DNA of 64,000 bases, taken from NCBI GenBank assembly GCA_018894105.1, contig CM032124.1, positions 8,727,501 to 8,791,500 on the forward strand, written 5' to 3'. Below the pieces are notes generated by a model. It was not told where the DNA came from and did no database searches. It saw only the letters and a program-made list of their open reading frames with translations. Positions 1 through 10,740 of the stretch are shown in pieces (the stretch's first letter is position 1; the number at the start of each line of letters is the position of its first letter). The DNA is from Jacaranda mimosifolia (lineage: Eukaryota; Streptophyta; Magnoliopsida; Lamiales; Bignoniaceae). The position numbers and the translations under genes are program-made.

Positions 1-460
1 TCTATTTATTCTAGAAAACAAAGTCGTCTAAAAAGCGTAGATAAATAGAATAAATAAAAAGACACTTTTAATTACCTGTCCTTAGAAATCATACCAATAT
101 ATTCCCACTAACATGTGCCAAGTTTTCCCTTTTTTTAATTTCTCTATTCATAGTCATGTAATTCTAAGTTTTCACAATTAGCAAGGGAATTACTATCTTT
201 TAAGCAAGAAAATTATTTTTTAAGTTCTCAATTTGATATTAATATTAATAGTAATAAGGACTTAACAAAATTACATAAATGTCCCCCAAAACTTTAACAT
301 TTTGTTTGATATATACAAGGATTTCGATAATGAATGAAAAATGTAAGGAAAAACAAAATAGAAAAATAGAAGAAGAAAAAAAGGTTCAAGTTTGTTCCAA
401 GAAAAACAAAGAGAAAAGAAAAATGTCAGGAAAAAGAAAAAAAATCAAAGAAATACATTT

Positions 461-1487
461 GGAAAAATTAATTTTTTCATCCTATAAGTTGACTCGATTT
501 TCAATTTTGGCCTACATTTTACATAATTAAAAAATTAATCCTATAAGTATGAAAAAATTTGCACATTTAGTTCGATTGTCGCCAAAATTAGAACATTTGG
601 ACAAAAAATCTGACGTGTGGAATGATTAAAATTGAGAATTTGCTTACTAGGATATTTGATGTGTTTTGTTCGCATTTTACATTTTTTTTTTTGGTTTGCT
701 GACATGGATATATTTTACATACATATATACATACACATATATTATGCACACATATATATACACACACATATTTATATAAATATATATTTTTTATATACAT
801 ATGTACATACACATATATATACATCCACTTCCACCACCACACCCCCTACGGCCAAACCACCAACCCCAGCCCCCTTACTGACGGACACCTACCCCCCAAC
901 ACAAGCACCTGGCTGCCATGGAGGCTGCCTGGCCAGTTCTAGCCAGGCGAGCTTCCAGGCGCCCAATGCTTGGAAGCTTGGTGGCCATGACGATCGCCGT
1001 GAGCTTCCTGGCGCCTGCGGCCGGAAGCTCGGCCGCCATGGACAACTTGCCACTATTTGGGCACCTGAAAGCTGGGCGGCCATGGCAGCAGCCGCGAGCT
1101 TCAGGTGCCAGTGCTTGGTAGTTCGTCCACCATGGCTAGAGGCAGCTTTGCCAGCCGGCTGGCTATGTGGTGAGGATGGTGGGGAATTTTTTTATTTCTT
1201 TCCTTTTCTTTTTTATTTTAATTGATTAATTAATTTATTTATTTATATAAATATGTCAACATGGCAAAAAATGCTCATTTAGGTGCCAATTCAGCAAAAT
1301 CCCCAATTTCAAATTATTACGGCGTGCCACATCAGATTTTTCGGTCAAAATTTCTAATTCAGGTGATAATCAAACTAAATGTGCTAATTTTTTTTGTACT
1401 TATAGGACTAATTTTTTAATTATGTAAAATATAAGACAAAATTGAAAATCAGGTAAATTTATTGGACGAAAACATTAAATTTTTTTC
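461..1487. mobile_element. Non-autonomous MULE-like foldback element
   Basis: About 1.03 kb is present only in duplication copy A; copies B (~15080) and C (~45200) have the uninterrupted site. The flanks are AAATACATT (451-459) and AAATACAAT (1488-1496), an 8/9 match that fits a 9-bp target duplication typical of Mutator-like elements. The ends are long imperfect inverted repeats: the left arm (about 475-620) matches the reverse complement of about 1290-1470, including the motif AAAAAATTARTCCTATAAGTA split across arms. The middle holds TA/CA simple repeats (about 716-825) and a GC-rich block. There is no transposase, so it is non-autonomous. The superfamily call rests on duplication length and long TIRs. 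Confidence 0.7.
828..1185. other. GC-rich insert inside the foldback element (possible captured sequence)
   Basis: A sharply bounded GC-rich stretch sits inside an otherwise AT-rich element. It contains imperfect internal repeats built on GAGCTTCC(A/T)GGCGCC and GCCATGG, recurring at about 940-1110. Open frames exist on both strands (for example 632-1225 on + and 889-1083 on -), but none shows a recognisable domain and both overlap the repeats, so I do not call a gene. Base composition unlike its host element suggests acquisition of foreign genomic DNA, as in Pack-MULEs, or local GC-rich expansion. A compositionally similar block lies at 48585-48770. Confidence 0.5.
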
Positions 1488-1917
1488 AAATACAATTTAA
1501 AGTTTGTTTGGTTCTCCAAGGAAAATAAGATGGTTAAATGTGTCGAAAAATGAAAAAAATGTCAAATGAATTTTTATCTCATTTTTTATGAGGAAATTGA
1601 GTTTTCTCTAATAAAACGTGTTTTTTTTTTTTCAAACATAGTATTTTCTCTTGCGACTAAACAACTAAAATATTTTCTCTAACATTTTATTTTTCTTCTT
1701 CACCAGAAAAACTTTGAAGCGAAAATAGTGTAAAAGTAACACTTATTTTTGGTTTTTCGCTTTCACATCATGCTACATTAATTTTCTATTATTTATCGCT
1801 ATTTTAAAACAAATATTAGTGCACTTGACTTACAGATAGAACAAATCATTGGGATGTGTTAATTTTGTCATTAGTTAGGTGCTAGTATGCTTTCTTTTTC
1901 CTTTTCAATTTTTCTAA

Positions 1918-1918
1918 T

Positions 1919-1952
<34 letters not shown>

Positions 1953-1953
1953 T
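1918..1953. repeat. (AC)n(AT)n microsatellite
   Basis: Compound dinucleotide repeat within copy A. Copies B and C have shortened or altered repeats at the same place (about 15540 and 45660), so this is a length-variable position of the ancestral block. Confidence 0.9.
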
Positions 1954-2432
1954 GCACAGTATTGGATATAGACATGACTCATGTTTGGCATTTCAATAGT
2001 ACCGACTGAAAATTGAATAAAAGATCAAAATTGATACTGTATAAACATAAAGATGGTCGACAAATACATATATAAGACAACATTATTTTTTGGAATTTTA
2101 CAAAGTTTATGGCTGATAAACAATCATAAAATAACAAAATTTCAACTAGCACATGAAGTTGGGAAGAACATTGCAACGACGATGGTGTTTTAATGATCAG
2201 ACAATTTTAAATATTGAATAATTAAGTCCAATATTTATTTTATTAAAGATTTAAATAATGACAAAGTTTATTTTCATTTGAATTAGTCATATATTTGAAT
2301 TTAATATATGTTTATTTTTTCAAAATTTTATTGTATTGAATACTTCAATATATTTCTATACATACTTAATGTTATATGAATTAATTATGTACATCATTGT
2401 AATATAATAACTGTGTAGGTACCATGCCATAT

Positions 2433-2717
2433 TTTATTTTTTTGAAATATGGAACTATATGAATAAGGGAAAAACTCCATGAAAGAAAGATTAATGATTC
2501 ATATAAATCACTTAGTGGAAAATGTCTCGAGTAAATTCAACGAGTAATTAATAATCCTGTTATATGGAAAAAAAGTCATTATCATGCCCTTTTCGGATGA
2601 ATCATATAGTTTTATGATTTCATCGGCTAAAAAGGCTATCAAATGAATTGTAATTATAATTGAAACGATCGAAAAAGAAATATGACTTAATATATGCTTT
2701 AAGGTTGAAAATATCAT
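2433..2717 (-). pseudogene. ccsA: Plastid ccsA fragment (cytochrome c biogenesis protein), 5' part only
   Basis: In plastids CcsA is a membrane protein needed to attach heme to c-type cytochromes. Here only its N-terminal part survives. The minus-strand start is the ATG at 2717-2715, reading [16 protein letters not shown]. Hydrophobic segments follow, then [10 protein letters not shown], characteristic of the ccsA N-terminus. A frameshift near 2560-2580 breaks the frame, but the following DNA still resembles ccsA to about 2433. The remaining gene, including the heme-handling WWD region, is absent. It lies directly downstream of the trnL-UAG fragment, as in plastid genomes, which confirms origin. 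It is a dead copy with no plausible nuclear expression signal. Confidence 0.9.
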
Positions 2718-2805
2718 TAAAAAAAAAAAAAGTCCCCTAATTAGAAAATCGAAATCGAGAATTAAATTCATTATAGAATCTATTTACATTTTTTAGGAGA
2801 TGCTA

Positions 2806-2872
2806 TGCCGCGATTCGAACTCGAACCGAAATGCTCTAGCACTGCTTCCTAAGAGCAGTGTCTCTACCAATT
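2806..2872 (-). pseudogene. trnL-UAG: Plastid trnL-UAG fragment, 5' acceptor arm missing
   Basis: Reading the minus strand from 2872: a D-arm like AATTGGTAGA, an anticodon region CTGCTCTTAGGAAGCAG with anticodon TAG, a variable arm, and a T-arm GGTTCGAGTTCGAATCG ending in GCGGCA. This is the plastid tRNA-Leu(UAG). The first ~13 nt of the tRNA are missing at the right edge of the insertion, and the T-stem has substitutions, so it cannot fold as a complete tRNA. Confidence 0.9.
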
Positions 2873-3384
2873 AGAATCTTCCAAAGGAAAATAATGAAGG
2901 AAGACAAAATAAATACAATACCAAAAAAAAAAATTGAGAAAATCATAGAATACTTCAAGAATCTTGAGGAAGCTAGAAATTATAGTAACATCTCTCCTTA
3001 ATTCTTTCCTTATATAGAGCAGCCTTTTCTCTGCTGACTTACAAGGCCCTCTCCCTGCAGCACACACACACACACACACAAATAGTCAAAAAGAATTAAG
3101 AAAAGACATAACAAAAATGCAGAAGAACAAAATTTGCTAGTTTTTGCTGCAAAAACGAGCAACAATAAATGCTTATATCTATGGCAGAATATGACATGAC
3201 CTTTGATGCTAATAGATTAGCTTATGTTTATGTAGAATAAGTAAATCTCTTAATGCCATTTCAAATGAACAACAATGCTTTAACACCAAAAAAAAATTGA
3301 AAAATATAGAGATAAATGCTTCATATACCAGCTCATTCTTCCCTTTTTTTTTTTTTTTTTTTTCAAAGTCTTGTTGACATACTA

Positions 3385-4960
3385 TTAAGTAAAGAAAGAG
3401 GTAAAGGACCTTTCGTTTGGAAATACCTCTGAAATAAATGTCAAATATTCGTATCTGGAATAATCAGTCTCAATCACATGAAGATGAAGATCCTCATTTC
3501 CAAGGCTCTGTTGTTCTTCCAGTATTTCTTTTGCTAAACTCACAGCAGATTCCTTGCAATTATCCAAATGAATTGAACGCCGCGTCCCTATTTCTCCAAT
3601 AGCTTAAGGGATTTTCTCCAAATATTCCATGTCTTCAAGAACAAGGCTCTGAAGATTAGGAAAGTGGACTTTTTCTGCTCTCCAGAGCACCAAATCACTA
3701 CACTTAATACCAGTGACTTCAATCGAAGAAATTCCCCTTCAATTGGATTCCACTCGGGCCATTCAAAGGCCTTATAGTGGAGTTCAAGCACTTCAAGATT
3801 GGGTAATGAACCAATGATTGTCATTTCTTCCCAAGGAATTTTGAACCACCACAAACTCAACTTCTTTAGGGAATGAGGAAAGGCAATCTCCGACATAAAT
3901 AATTCACCACGTAAGACCAACGATTCAAGTTTTTGCAGCCGGGCAAGATTGTGAAGAGAATAACATGATTGTTCCATGACTCTTCTGTAGTGAAAATTAC
4001 ACTAAATTTTCAGTTTCTTCAGATTCGGAGGAAAGCATCTACAGGTTTCCCAGAACTATGGAATCTTTCCTGTAGCGATCAGGAAAAACAGCTTGCTCGA
4101 TCATAAGACGTCTAAGTTGTGGCAACTCCAAAACTTCACATGGTAGAACTAATGGATGGCTAAATACACCAAGATTTAAAGTCTATAGATTCCAGAGTAG
4201 GGGTATAGAAGTAAATACAAACACGGATGCCATCAAATTCAAAGCTGTGAGATCAAGGTACCGCAATTTAGTGGGTTGCAAAAATTCGTGAGACACTGTT
4301 TGGTACCTACTGCATAGAGACTTTCTTACCCTCACTAGTCACAATCTAATTAAGCTGTGGATACATAATCCTGCAAGCGTCACACACCAAACAACTGGAA
4401 AATGGTGATGTTGTTTGTGAGGGGACAAGGACTTGAAGGAGATATATACTTGTGGATGTGCTTTGGTACCTACTACATAAGAAGCAAATCTTTTGCGAAT
4501 TAAACAAATCGGCCTATTGCACTATGCGGCACAATAAAAATGATCTTTTTGAGATTTCCTATTGCATAAGTTCCTTAAAAAATCATGGATGACGCATGCT
4601 TTGGTTTTTCTGCTGTGCTTCCTTTTACGAATCAAAATCAAATTTCTATCAATAAGATCCGTCAAGTATTCTTCAACAACCTCTTCCAAGTTTTTACTCT
4701 TTATTGGCTTTAAAAATCCCTCAGCAACCCATAATTTGGTTAGTTTGGAGACATTAATCTCAACATCTTCATGAAAAACTTTCATATTTAGAACACACGG
4801 TTTAAGATGAAGAGGCAAGTGGTTGTAGCTCAAAGGCAGTACTTTAAGCAATGGTCATCATCTCCTGAATTAGCAGATGACCTTACATTTTCTACAATGA
4901 ATTTGCAATGCTCTCGTGTCATGTTGGACTTTGAGAGAAGGCCACCGATCATGCAGTTAA
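3385..4960 (-). pseudogene. NLR1: truncated R1-like CC-NB-LRR resistance gene relic
   Basis: Minus-strand fragments read in NLR order. At ~4960-4520 is the end of the NB-ARC: SKSNMTREH, LPLSYNHLPLHLKPC, the winged-helix region LTKLWVAEGFLKP, and an MHD-like VIHDFLRNLC. LRR pieces follow (3977-3588, with LKKLSLW and IGSLPNLEVLELHYKAF). The C-terminal KEILEEQQSLGNEDLH comes last (~3540-3480). The coiled coil, P-loop and kinase-2 are absent because the copy stops at ~4960. Between 4520 and 3980 the LRR coding is broken by stops and frameshifts. NLRs of this family are cytoplasmic immune receptors; this one cannot be functional. It is the sister of the relics at 17812-20465 and 47270-47764. Confidence 0.9.
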
Positions 4961-5567
4961 TTAAGTGGCATCATCCTTATATTTACGAATGTGAAATACA
5001 TATGCTTGTGTGCATAAAATATTTATATTAAAAAAAAAAAAAAAAAAAACTTACCTAACCTTTGTTAGTCCACTCCAAAATTTGGCCAGCTAAGCTTGAC
5101 CTAGTTAATAGCATATCATCCTTGAAATAATCAATAATATGCTTTTAAATATTCTCTTTCGACTAAAAAGAATACAGAGGCCAACAAATGCTTGAGGATT
5201 TTTTGCTTTAATTCTAAGATAGAGATTTGACTTGATCAACTAGGAATCTTTTAAGATTTGATCTTTGTTTCCTACATCATCAAATAGATACCTAATTTTA
5301 TAATATCCTCATATATGCATTTGACGGTTCGTAAAAATTCATTCAAACAGTAATTAAGCAGATGACATGAAAGGATATACCAATTATAAATGAATAATAT
5401 CTTTTCTTGTGAACCTTTTCGAAAATTATGGGCTCCAAAGTGGGCTATGAATCTCTGTCACTGCCTGAAAAGTTTGTTAACTGAAGTTTTGGTAAGAAGA
5501 TGTTGGAGGAGTTGCATAAAGGACAATCTGGTTGGGTTACTAGTTCTTGTTAAGGACATCAATGGTG
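4961..5567. other. Intergenic, no recognisable gene
   Basis: AT-rich sequence with a poly(A) tract at 5031-5050. A plus-strand frame at 5390-5578 gives a short peptide without a family I recognise. It lies between the broken end of NLR1 and a hAT element. Confidence 0.5.
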
Positions 5568-5575
5568 TTCTTTCT

Positions 5576-6135
5576 TAGGGATGGCAACGGACCCGCCCCG
5601 CCTTCTCTTTGGCCCCATCCCGCCCCGCCTTTGGCTCCGGACCCGACGGGTTGGACCCGCCTAACTTTTTTTTTTTTTTTTTTTTGGTATTTTTGTATTT
5701 TTGTGTATATATTTTTTACTTTCTGTTCTTCATAATCACTTGAATATAAAGATTTTACTCTAGTGAGTATCGGATTTGAAAGAATAAAATTGAAACAAGT
5801 TAAAAAAAAAAAAAAGAAGCCCTAATTTTCTAATATAGTATTATAACCTAATAAAAACTTATACTTATATATATAATATATATGTTATATATAATATATA
5901 ATATAAATATATATATGTAATATATATGTTATATATAATATATATAATATAATATAATATATAATACAATATAGGGCGGGACCGAGGTGGGTCCACCAAA
6001 ACCCGTAACCCGCCTCGGACCCGGGCGGGTCTTGATAATCAAGACCCGCTACCCGCCCCGTCGCCATTTTTTTCACCCCAAACCCATCCCATCCGGGGCG
6101 GATCCCCGATTTACCCGGACCCATTGACATCCCTA
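5576..6135. mobile_element. Non-autonomous hAT element, 560 bp, perfect 8-bp TSD
   Basis: Exact target duplication TTCTTTCT at 5568-5575 and 6136-6143. Termini are TAGGGATGGCAACGG on the left and, as reverse complement, TAGGGATGTCAATGG on the right. Subterminal regions are packed with GGACCCGCC/CCCGCCCCG-type motifs in both arms. The centre is poly(T) and TA repeats. The 8-bp duplication and TAGGG termini place it in the hAT superfamily. There is no transposase. Confidence 0.92.
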
Positions 6136-6143
6136 TTCTTTCT

Positions 6144-7880
6144 ATACATATATTCCACTAACTATTGTGCCCTAATTATTGTTTGAATTCAGTTTCTCTT
6201 TTTATCCTTATTGAATCATGCAACTTGTACTTGATCATGATTCACGACTGTCAAAGATTGGAATAGATAAGATTCTTTGTTACTATTGGATTCAACCAAA
6301 AATATACTCATTAATATACCTTACTGAGGTTTTCTTCTGATTTAAATCAAGTTTTTGGTCATGTCTTGAAGCTTGATTGTTGCACCTAAAAATAAAGTTA
6401 TTGGAGGTTGTCCAGTAAAAACTCTTCTAATGCCTAAGTCAATAATGAGTGAAAAATAAAGGCAAGTTGAGAGTAAAAATATAGTGAATATATTATGGAA
6501 TAAATATTGTATATTTGTAAAAATAAAAATATGAGACAGTTCCAATTTAAATAAAAAATAGAATATATAATATGATCTAGATTCATCATTAGATTGGACC
6601 TCACGGCTAGGACTACCTACATGGGCGGGCGCCTAAGACCCCTTGAGTGGCATATGAATTCTCCATGTCTGAAATAGTTACCAAATGGAAGATGTTTTAG
6701 TAATACCATGTCAATTAAATAAATAAAAAAATAAAATAGTTAATGTGTTATCCTATTTAAGTTACCCATATAGAAGATATTTTAATTAGTAATACTGCAT
6801 CAATTTAATAATTAAATAAAGTAATTAATGTATTGTCCTGTGTAGTGATTATAAGTCAAAGTACCTTGAAAAAAGTTCATCTTTAGCAAGAAATGTTAGA
6901 GCAATGAGTAAAAAGTATCAACAAAATGGATAGAAATTACTATAACACATAGGAAAAGTAATAACAAAATAGTAAGTGAAATGCAAAACTTACCATAACT
7001 ATGTATATTAAGTGATAAGAATTTTTGTTGTTAATCTAATGATTTTTAGAAATATAATAGTGAAAAAGATAATCTTAAAGTTGTCATTATTGATGATTAG
7101 TGATACATTTACGATGACAACCTAATGATAATAAAATTTTTATAACAAATTGTAGTAATAGTTTTTATCATCAGTAGATTATTATTATAAGTGTGTCACT
7201 AATTGTCAATAGTGAGAATTTAAAACATTAGTTCTTATCATTATTAGGCCATATTGTAATAAATTAAAATTTTGTTACTTAAAAAAAGAATTAGTAACAA
7301 AATAAAAATTATTGTCCCTTAATATATGTCAATAATTTCTTATATTGTCACTTTTTTTTTTTACCTTTTTTTTTTTTTTTTTGGGTAATGTATCAATTTC
7401 TATCTCAGTAAGAAAGAAGAAAAGCAAAGGCAACGGCTACCAGAGATGGGTACAATTGCCTTTTGCTGATAACCAAAGAAGAATAGGCAAAGCAAAAGTT
7501 GTGTCTTTGTGCAATAGCAGAAAAGGACTACCAAATTTTTTGGTAGATTACAACAGAAAAGACTGGCACTTCCTTCTTGCTTCCTCCATTATTAAGAGCT
7601 CAACTGAACTGGATAGAGTCTTTAATTTATTTATTTTTCCCCTTTTTTTGTTTGGCTAATTACTTTTTTATTATTATTATTATTTTAATAGTTGTTTGGC
7701 TAATGACTTTAGTTGTCTTAAAATATTATGTAAACCTTAGCTAGCTTTTATGGTTGGAAAATGAGGCTTTAATTAAGTTCAAGTTCAAGAATGCTCAAAG
7801 TTTTGATCCTTTGATGGGAAAAAGGTTGCAAGGGAAGTTTAATTTACTATACATTGAATTAATGAATTAAATAAAACTTT
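6144..7880. other. AT-rich intergenic; possible retroposed transcript piece at 7366-7620
   Basis: No gene is seen. A T-run at about 7366-7382 is followed by a less AT-rich stretch to ~7620. On the minus strand this is a transcript-like segment ending in poly(A), which could be a retroposed RNA copy, but I find neither a target duplication nor a recognisable product. The rest is AT-rich with short internal inverted repeats (about 7030-7340). Confidence 0.4.
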
Positions 7881-8048
7881 GGATCCTCTATTCCATTCTC
7901 TATTTCATCTCCTAATCCAACTTGTTATATTTTATGTAAAGTGTATTTAATTTTCAATCAAATATTTTTATAAAAAAATATTTAATACACATGTCATATT
8001 TTTATGAAATGTAATAGGAAATAGAATAGAAAATGGAATATAAGATTT
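7881..8048. mobile_element. Small foldback MITE-like element (~168 bp)
   Basis: The left arm (TCTATTCCATTCTCTATTTC, then GTAAAGTGTATTTAATTTTC) pairs with the right arm (ACACATGTCATATTTTTATG, then AATAGAAAATGGAATA). The result is an almost complete hairpin with an A/T loop around 7965-7985. No convincing target duplication is visible, so the superfamily is left open. Confidence 0.55.
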
Positions 8049-8648
8049 AAACAGAATAAATAGGGACATGTATCTCAACCTTACATGTACTTCTATCGAG
8101 TGGATAGTTGATCTAGTAGCATCGTCATTTAAAAAGCATTACATGTGCCTCTAGGGATAGCAAAAACACATTAAATTTGAATGTCACCTTCATCTAACTT
8201 AGTAGAAAATCTATCAATTGAGAAAAACAGTACCATGATTAAGGTTCTTAGATGCATCAATTAAGCGGTGTTTCGCTAAGTTTATCTGAATATATATATA
8301 TATATATATATTTATCAGGTTCTATATGTTTTGATTAACACTTATTTTGAGTGACAAACAATAAAAAATTATGATAGCCAACAAAAAGATTTATTCAGAA
8401 AATAGGAAAAATTCATCGCAAAATATGAAATTAAAAAACGAAAAAAATTGTGACTTGTTTTTTTTTTTTTTTTTTATATCCACTAATTTTATTCAATTAT
8501 ATGTAAGGATTCTATCTTTTTTAAGGCCACCATCAAATCAATATTGTGCAACACAAAACAAGTACTCTGTGTGTTATTTGATTTACTACCAATTTTTCCT
8601 TATGTGCATAATATCATATCTGATCCATAGCATCCATGATTGAAATTG

Positions 8649-9267
8649 TAGAGGTGGCAATTTGGGTAGGTTGGGTGGGTTTGGGTTGATCAAGGTAGGG
8701 GTATTATATAAATTTGCTCAACCCAAATCCAACCCATTTAATTTTCTACCTGATAAGCCTAAACCTAAACCCAACCCACTCCAAATCAGGTCGACCCGAG
8801 TCAACCTGGTTATAAATTGGATTGACCCAATAACTCAATAACCCACAACCCACCCAACCCATTACGACAATGATAATGTAAACCATATTTTACATTGCTT
8901 GTTATTGTAGATTTGACTTCCATAATCCATTTTCATTGTGCATTGAAGGAATAAATTACATAAATATTTGTACAATATGAATAATATTTCAGTCGGTATT
9001 AACTTGGTGGATTTGAAGGCTTAGCACAACTTAAAAGCCGTTTACATAAACATAGGCCTAGTTGTTTTCATAAATCCTAAAGCCTAAGCCCAGCTTGAAA
9101 GCTATCCTAAAAACATATTTTCTACCAAGGCTTCAATTAGATATAAATAGCAAATACATCTAAATTCTTAATTAATATACTCAAACTTGTAATAGACATT
9201 GATAGGCAATAACCAATATGATAAATAATAAATGTATAATTATAAAAGTTCAACTTTAAGTATAAAA

Positions 9268-9324
<57 letters not shown>

Positions 9325-9611
9325 GTTTTTTTATGTGGTCAACCTGTTAGGATTTGCAAGTTTTAGAAGAGCCTAAGTCTAGCATATTTAGTTTTAAAAA
9401 ATTAAATTTTAAGCCTTAATTTGGCATTTTTATTAAATAGATTAAGACAATGTAAGCTTTAAGTAAGCTAGGCCATAGGCCCTAAAGAGTAACTTGGCTT
9501 ATTCCCATCCCTAATGGCGGCTGGGCATAAGAAAAAAATTAAGCTAGGACTTTCTTCTTTTTTATCTTTTGTTTTGGGCATTTTATGCCTTTACTTATTT
9601 TGAATATCTAA

Positions 9612-9642
<31 letters not shown>

Positions 9643-9868
9643 ATTATGTGGGTTGGCTTGGGTTAGGTTGGGTTGATGGATTATCCAAAAAATAATTTTC
9701 GGTTAGCCGGGTCAACCCCTGACCCAGCCCAAATCCACCTAAAATTTTTGGATTGCATTTTGGGTCGACTCAATTTCAACCCAACCAAATAAGCCCCAAT
9801 CCAAACCCACTAATTTTGTGTCAGTTTCATGTTGGGTTGTTGGGTCGGGTTATAAATTGCCACCCCTA
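8649..9868. mobile_element. Non-autonomous hAT-like element with CAACCCA subterminal repeats
   Basis: Left end TAGAGGTGGCAATTTGGGT; right end, as reverse complement, TAGGGGTGGCAATTTATAA. Both arms (8650-8860 and 9640-9860) are crowded with GGGTTGGGT/CAACCCA motifs. The flanks are only weakly similar (ATTGAAAT TG versus ATTGGAAG), so the target duplication has decayed. The interior holds a long (TTA)n microsatellite at about 9265-9323, and a piece ending CCCATCCCTA at ~9510 may be a nested hAT end. It abuts the broken 3' end of the MYB relic. Confidence 0.75.
9265..9323. repeat. (TTA)n microsatellite
   Basis: About 20 consecutive ATT/TTA units inside the hAT-like element. Confidence 0.95.
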
Positions 9869-9989
9869 ATTGGAAGCACTTTTTGTTTCTTAAAAAATCT
9901 ATACATATCCAATACAAAATATGATAGCAGAATCAGATATATAAACCACACTCTTATGAATAAATTATGATGATATAAAATAACAAAAA

Positions 9990-10740
9990 TATAAGCTTAG
10001 GCTTTTGGGAAATCAGAAATCCAATTTTAATGTCAGGCCCAAGATGATTATGCCATCTCTCCCTCCACTGTTTGCCTATCCTACCTTTCAGCATTTGCGC
10101 GATATGTGACCGCTTTCTCATTCCGTGTTGATCCACCAGATGGATCACAAGCCTTCAAATCAAACAGTAAACAATTCAAACCCTAGAAAAATAAAACAAA
10201 TAAACTCTTAAAAAGCACTTTTTTTTTTCTTTTACATTTTCCTTACCTGTCTTCTTCAATAGACAACAATAGTCCATTGCCCCTTGCCTGATTTGGACTT
10301 CTTCTGTCCTCTAGCTGGCTTTTTAGTCGTCCCCCCATAACTGGCTCCTTCTCCTTGCTGTTGTTGCTCTTCATGCTGCCTTCTTCGGGGCAGCCGATAT
10401 TATTAGCAGACACACATGAGCTCTCATCAGGAACTGCGAAACTTAAAGGATTAGGATCATGGAAGTCCAAAGATGTCTCAATTTCATTAACGGATCATCT
10501 TTCCAATCCGGAAAATTCAAGAATCCACCATTGATGCCATTTCCTTCATAAGGCTTGAATTCATTCAGATTGAAATCCGAAGAAGATCCATGGCAAAAGG
10601 GATCAAAAGGATCAACAAAGCTGCGATTTAGATTATATGATGACGCTGCCAATGGGAACTGGTCATCAAGGTGGTGGAAATCTTGAAGGTAATTTGTACT
10701 TTTAGATGATGAGAAATTGTCTATGAAAGAATTCTCATCT
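9990..10740 (-). pseudogene. R2R3-MYB transcription factor fragment lacking R3
   Basis: Minus strand. The 5' exon (~10740 to 10246) has an acidic/Asn-rich leader containing FIDNFSSSKSTNYL and FVDPFDPFCHGSSSD, then GKGQWT..EEDR, the start of MYB repeat R2. An intron follows with donor AG|GTAAGG near 10246 and acceptor AAG|GCTTGTG near 10157. The second exon completes R2: LVDQHGMRKRSHIAQMLKG, then GRIGKQWRERWHNHLGPDIK, including the MYB helix-3 signature. A W-to-R change in RKRS and a C-to-W change in GKQW depart from the consensus (RKWS, GKQC). The 5' exon needs at least two frameshifts and has no in-frame ATG. R3 is absent; the DNA beyond 9990 is unrelated and a hAT element begins at 9868. 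It resembles the MYB98/118/119 class. It is non-functional. Confidence 0.85.

Larger units (their letters stand above)
2433..2873 (-). other. Nuclear plastid DNA insertion (NUPT): trnL-UAG to ccsA
   Basis: On the minus strand this reads as the plastid small-single-copy order trnL(UAG), spacer, then the 5' part of ccsA. It replaces about 250 bp of the ancestral duplicated block: copy A is collinear with copy C up to the shared GCCATATT (C ~46473) and resumes at CCAAAGGAAAATAATGAAGG (C ~46725). The deletion plus filler-like insertion suggests repair of a double-strand break with plastid DNA. Both plastid genes are truncated and non-functional here. Confidence 0.92.
1..4960. repeat. Segmental duplication copy A (NLR 3' block, runs off the left edge)
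   Basis: Position 1 onward aligns by eye with ~14632 onward (copy B) and ~44232 onward (copy C): the same sentence-like order of motifs recurs (AAATAGAATAAATAAAAAG, then the segment around CTAATACACACAC, then the CTCCCTGCAGCA segment, then the NLR tail). The right limit is where the NLR1 fragment stops (~4960). The left limit lies outside the window. Private to this copy are a foldback element at 461-1487 and a plastid insertion at ~2433-2873. All three copies are in the same orientation. Confidence 0.85.

Noticed and set aside
632..1225. 197-aa plus-strand frame across the foldback element core
   Set aside because: Its first third is translated TA/CA microsatellite and the rest overlaps GC-rich internal repeats that are open on both strands; no domain.
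2806..2872. Functional nuclear tRNA-Leu gene
   Set aside because: The 5' acceptor arm is missing and it is embedded in plastid sequence next to ccsA, so it is an organelle-derived fragment.
5390..5578. Short plus-strand peptide before the hAT element
   Set aside because: Looked briefly like a coding exon, but no family recognised and it runs into the hAT terminus.
8757..8850. Telomere-like CCTAAACCTAAACCC run
   Set aside because: Only two imperfect units, part of the CAACCCA subterminal array of the hAT-like element.
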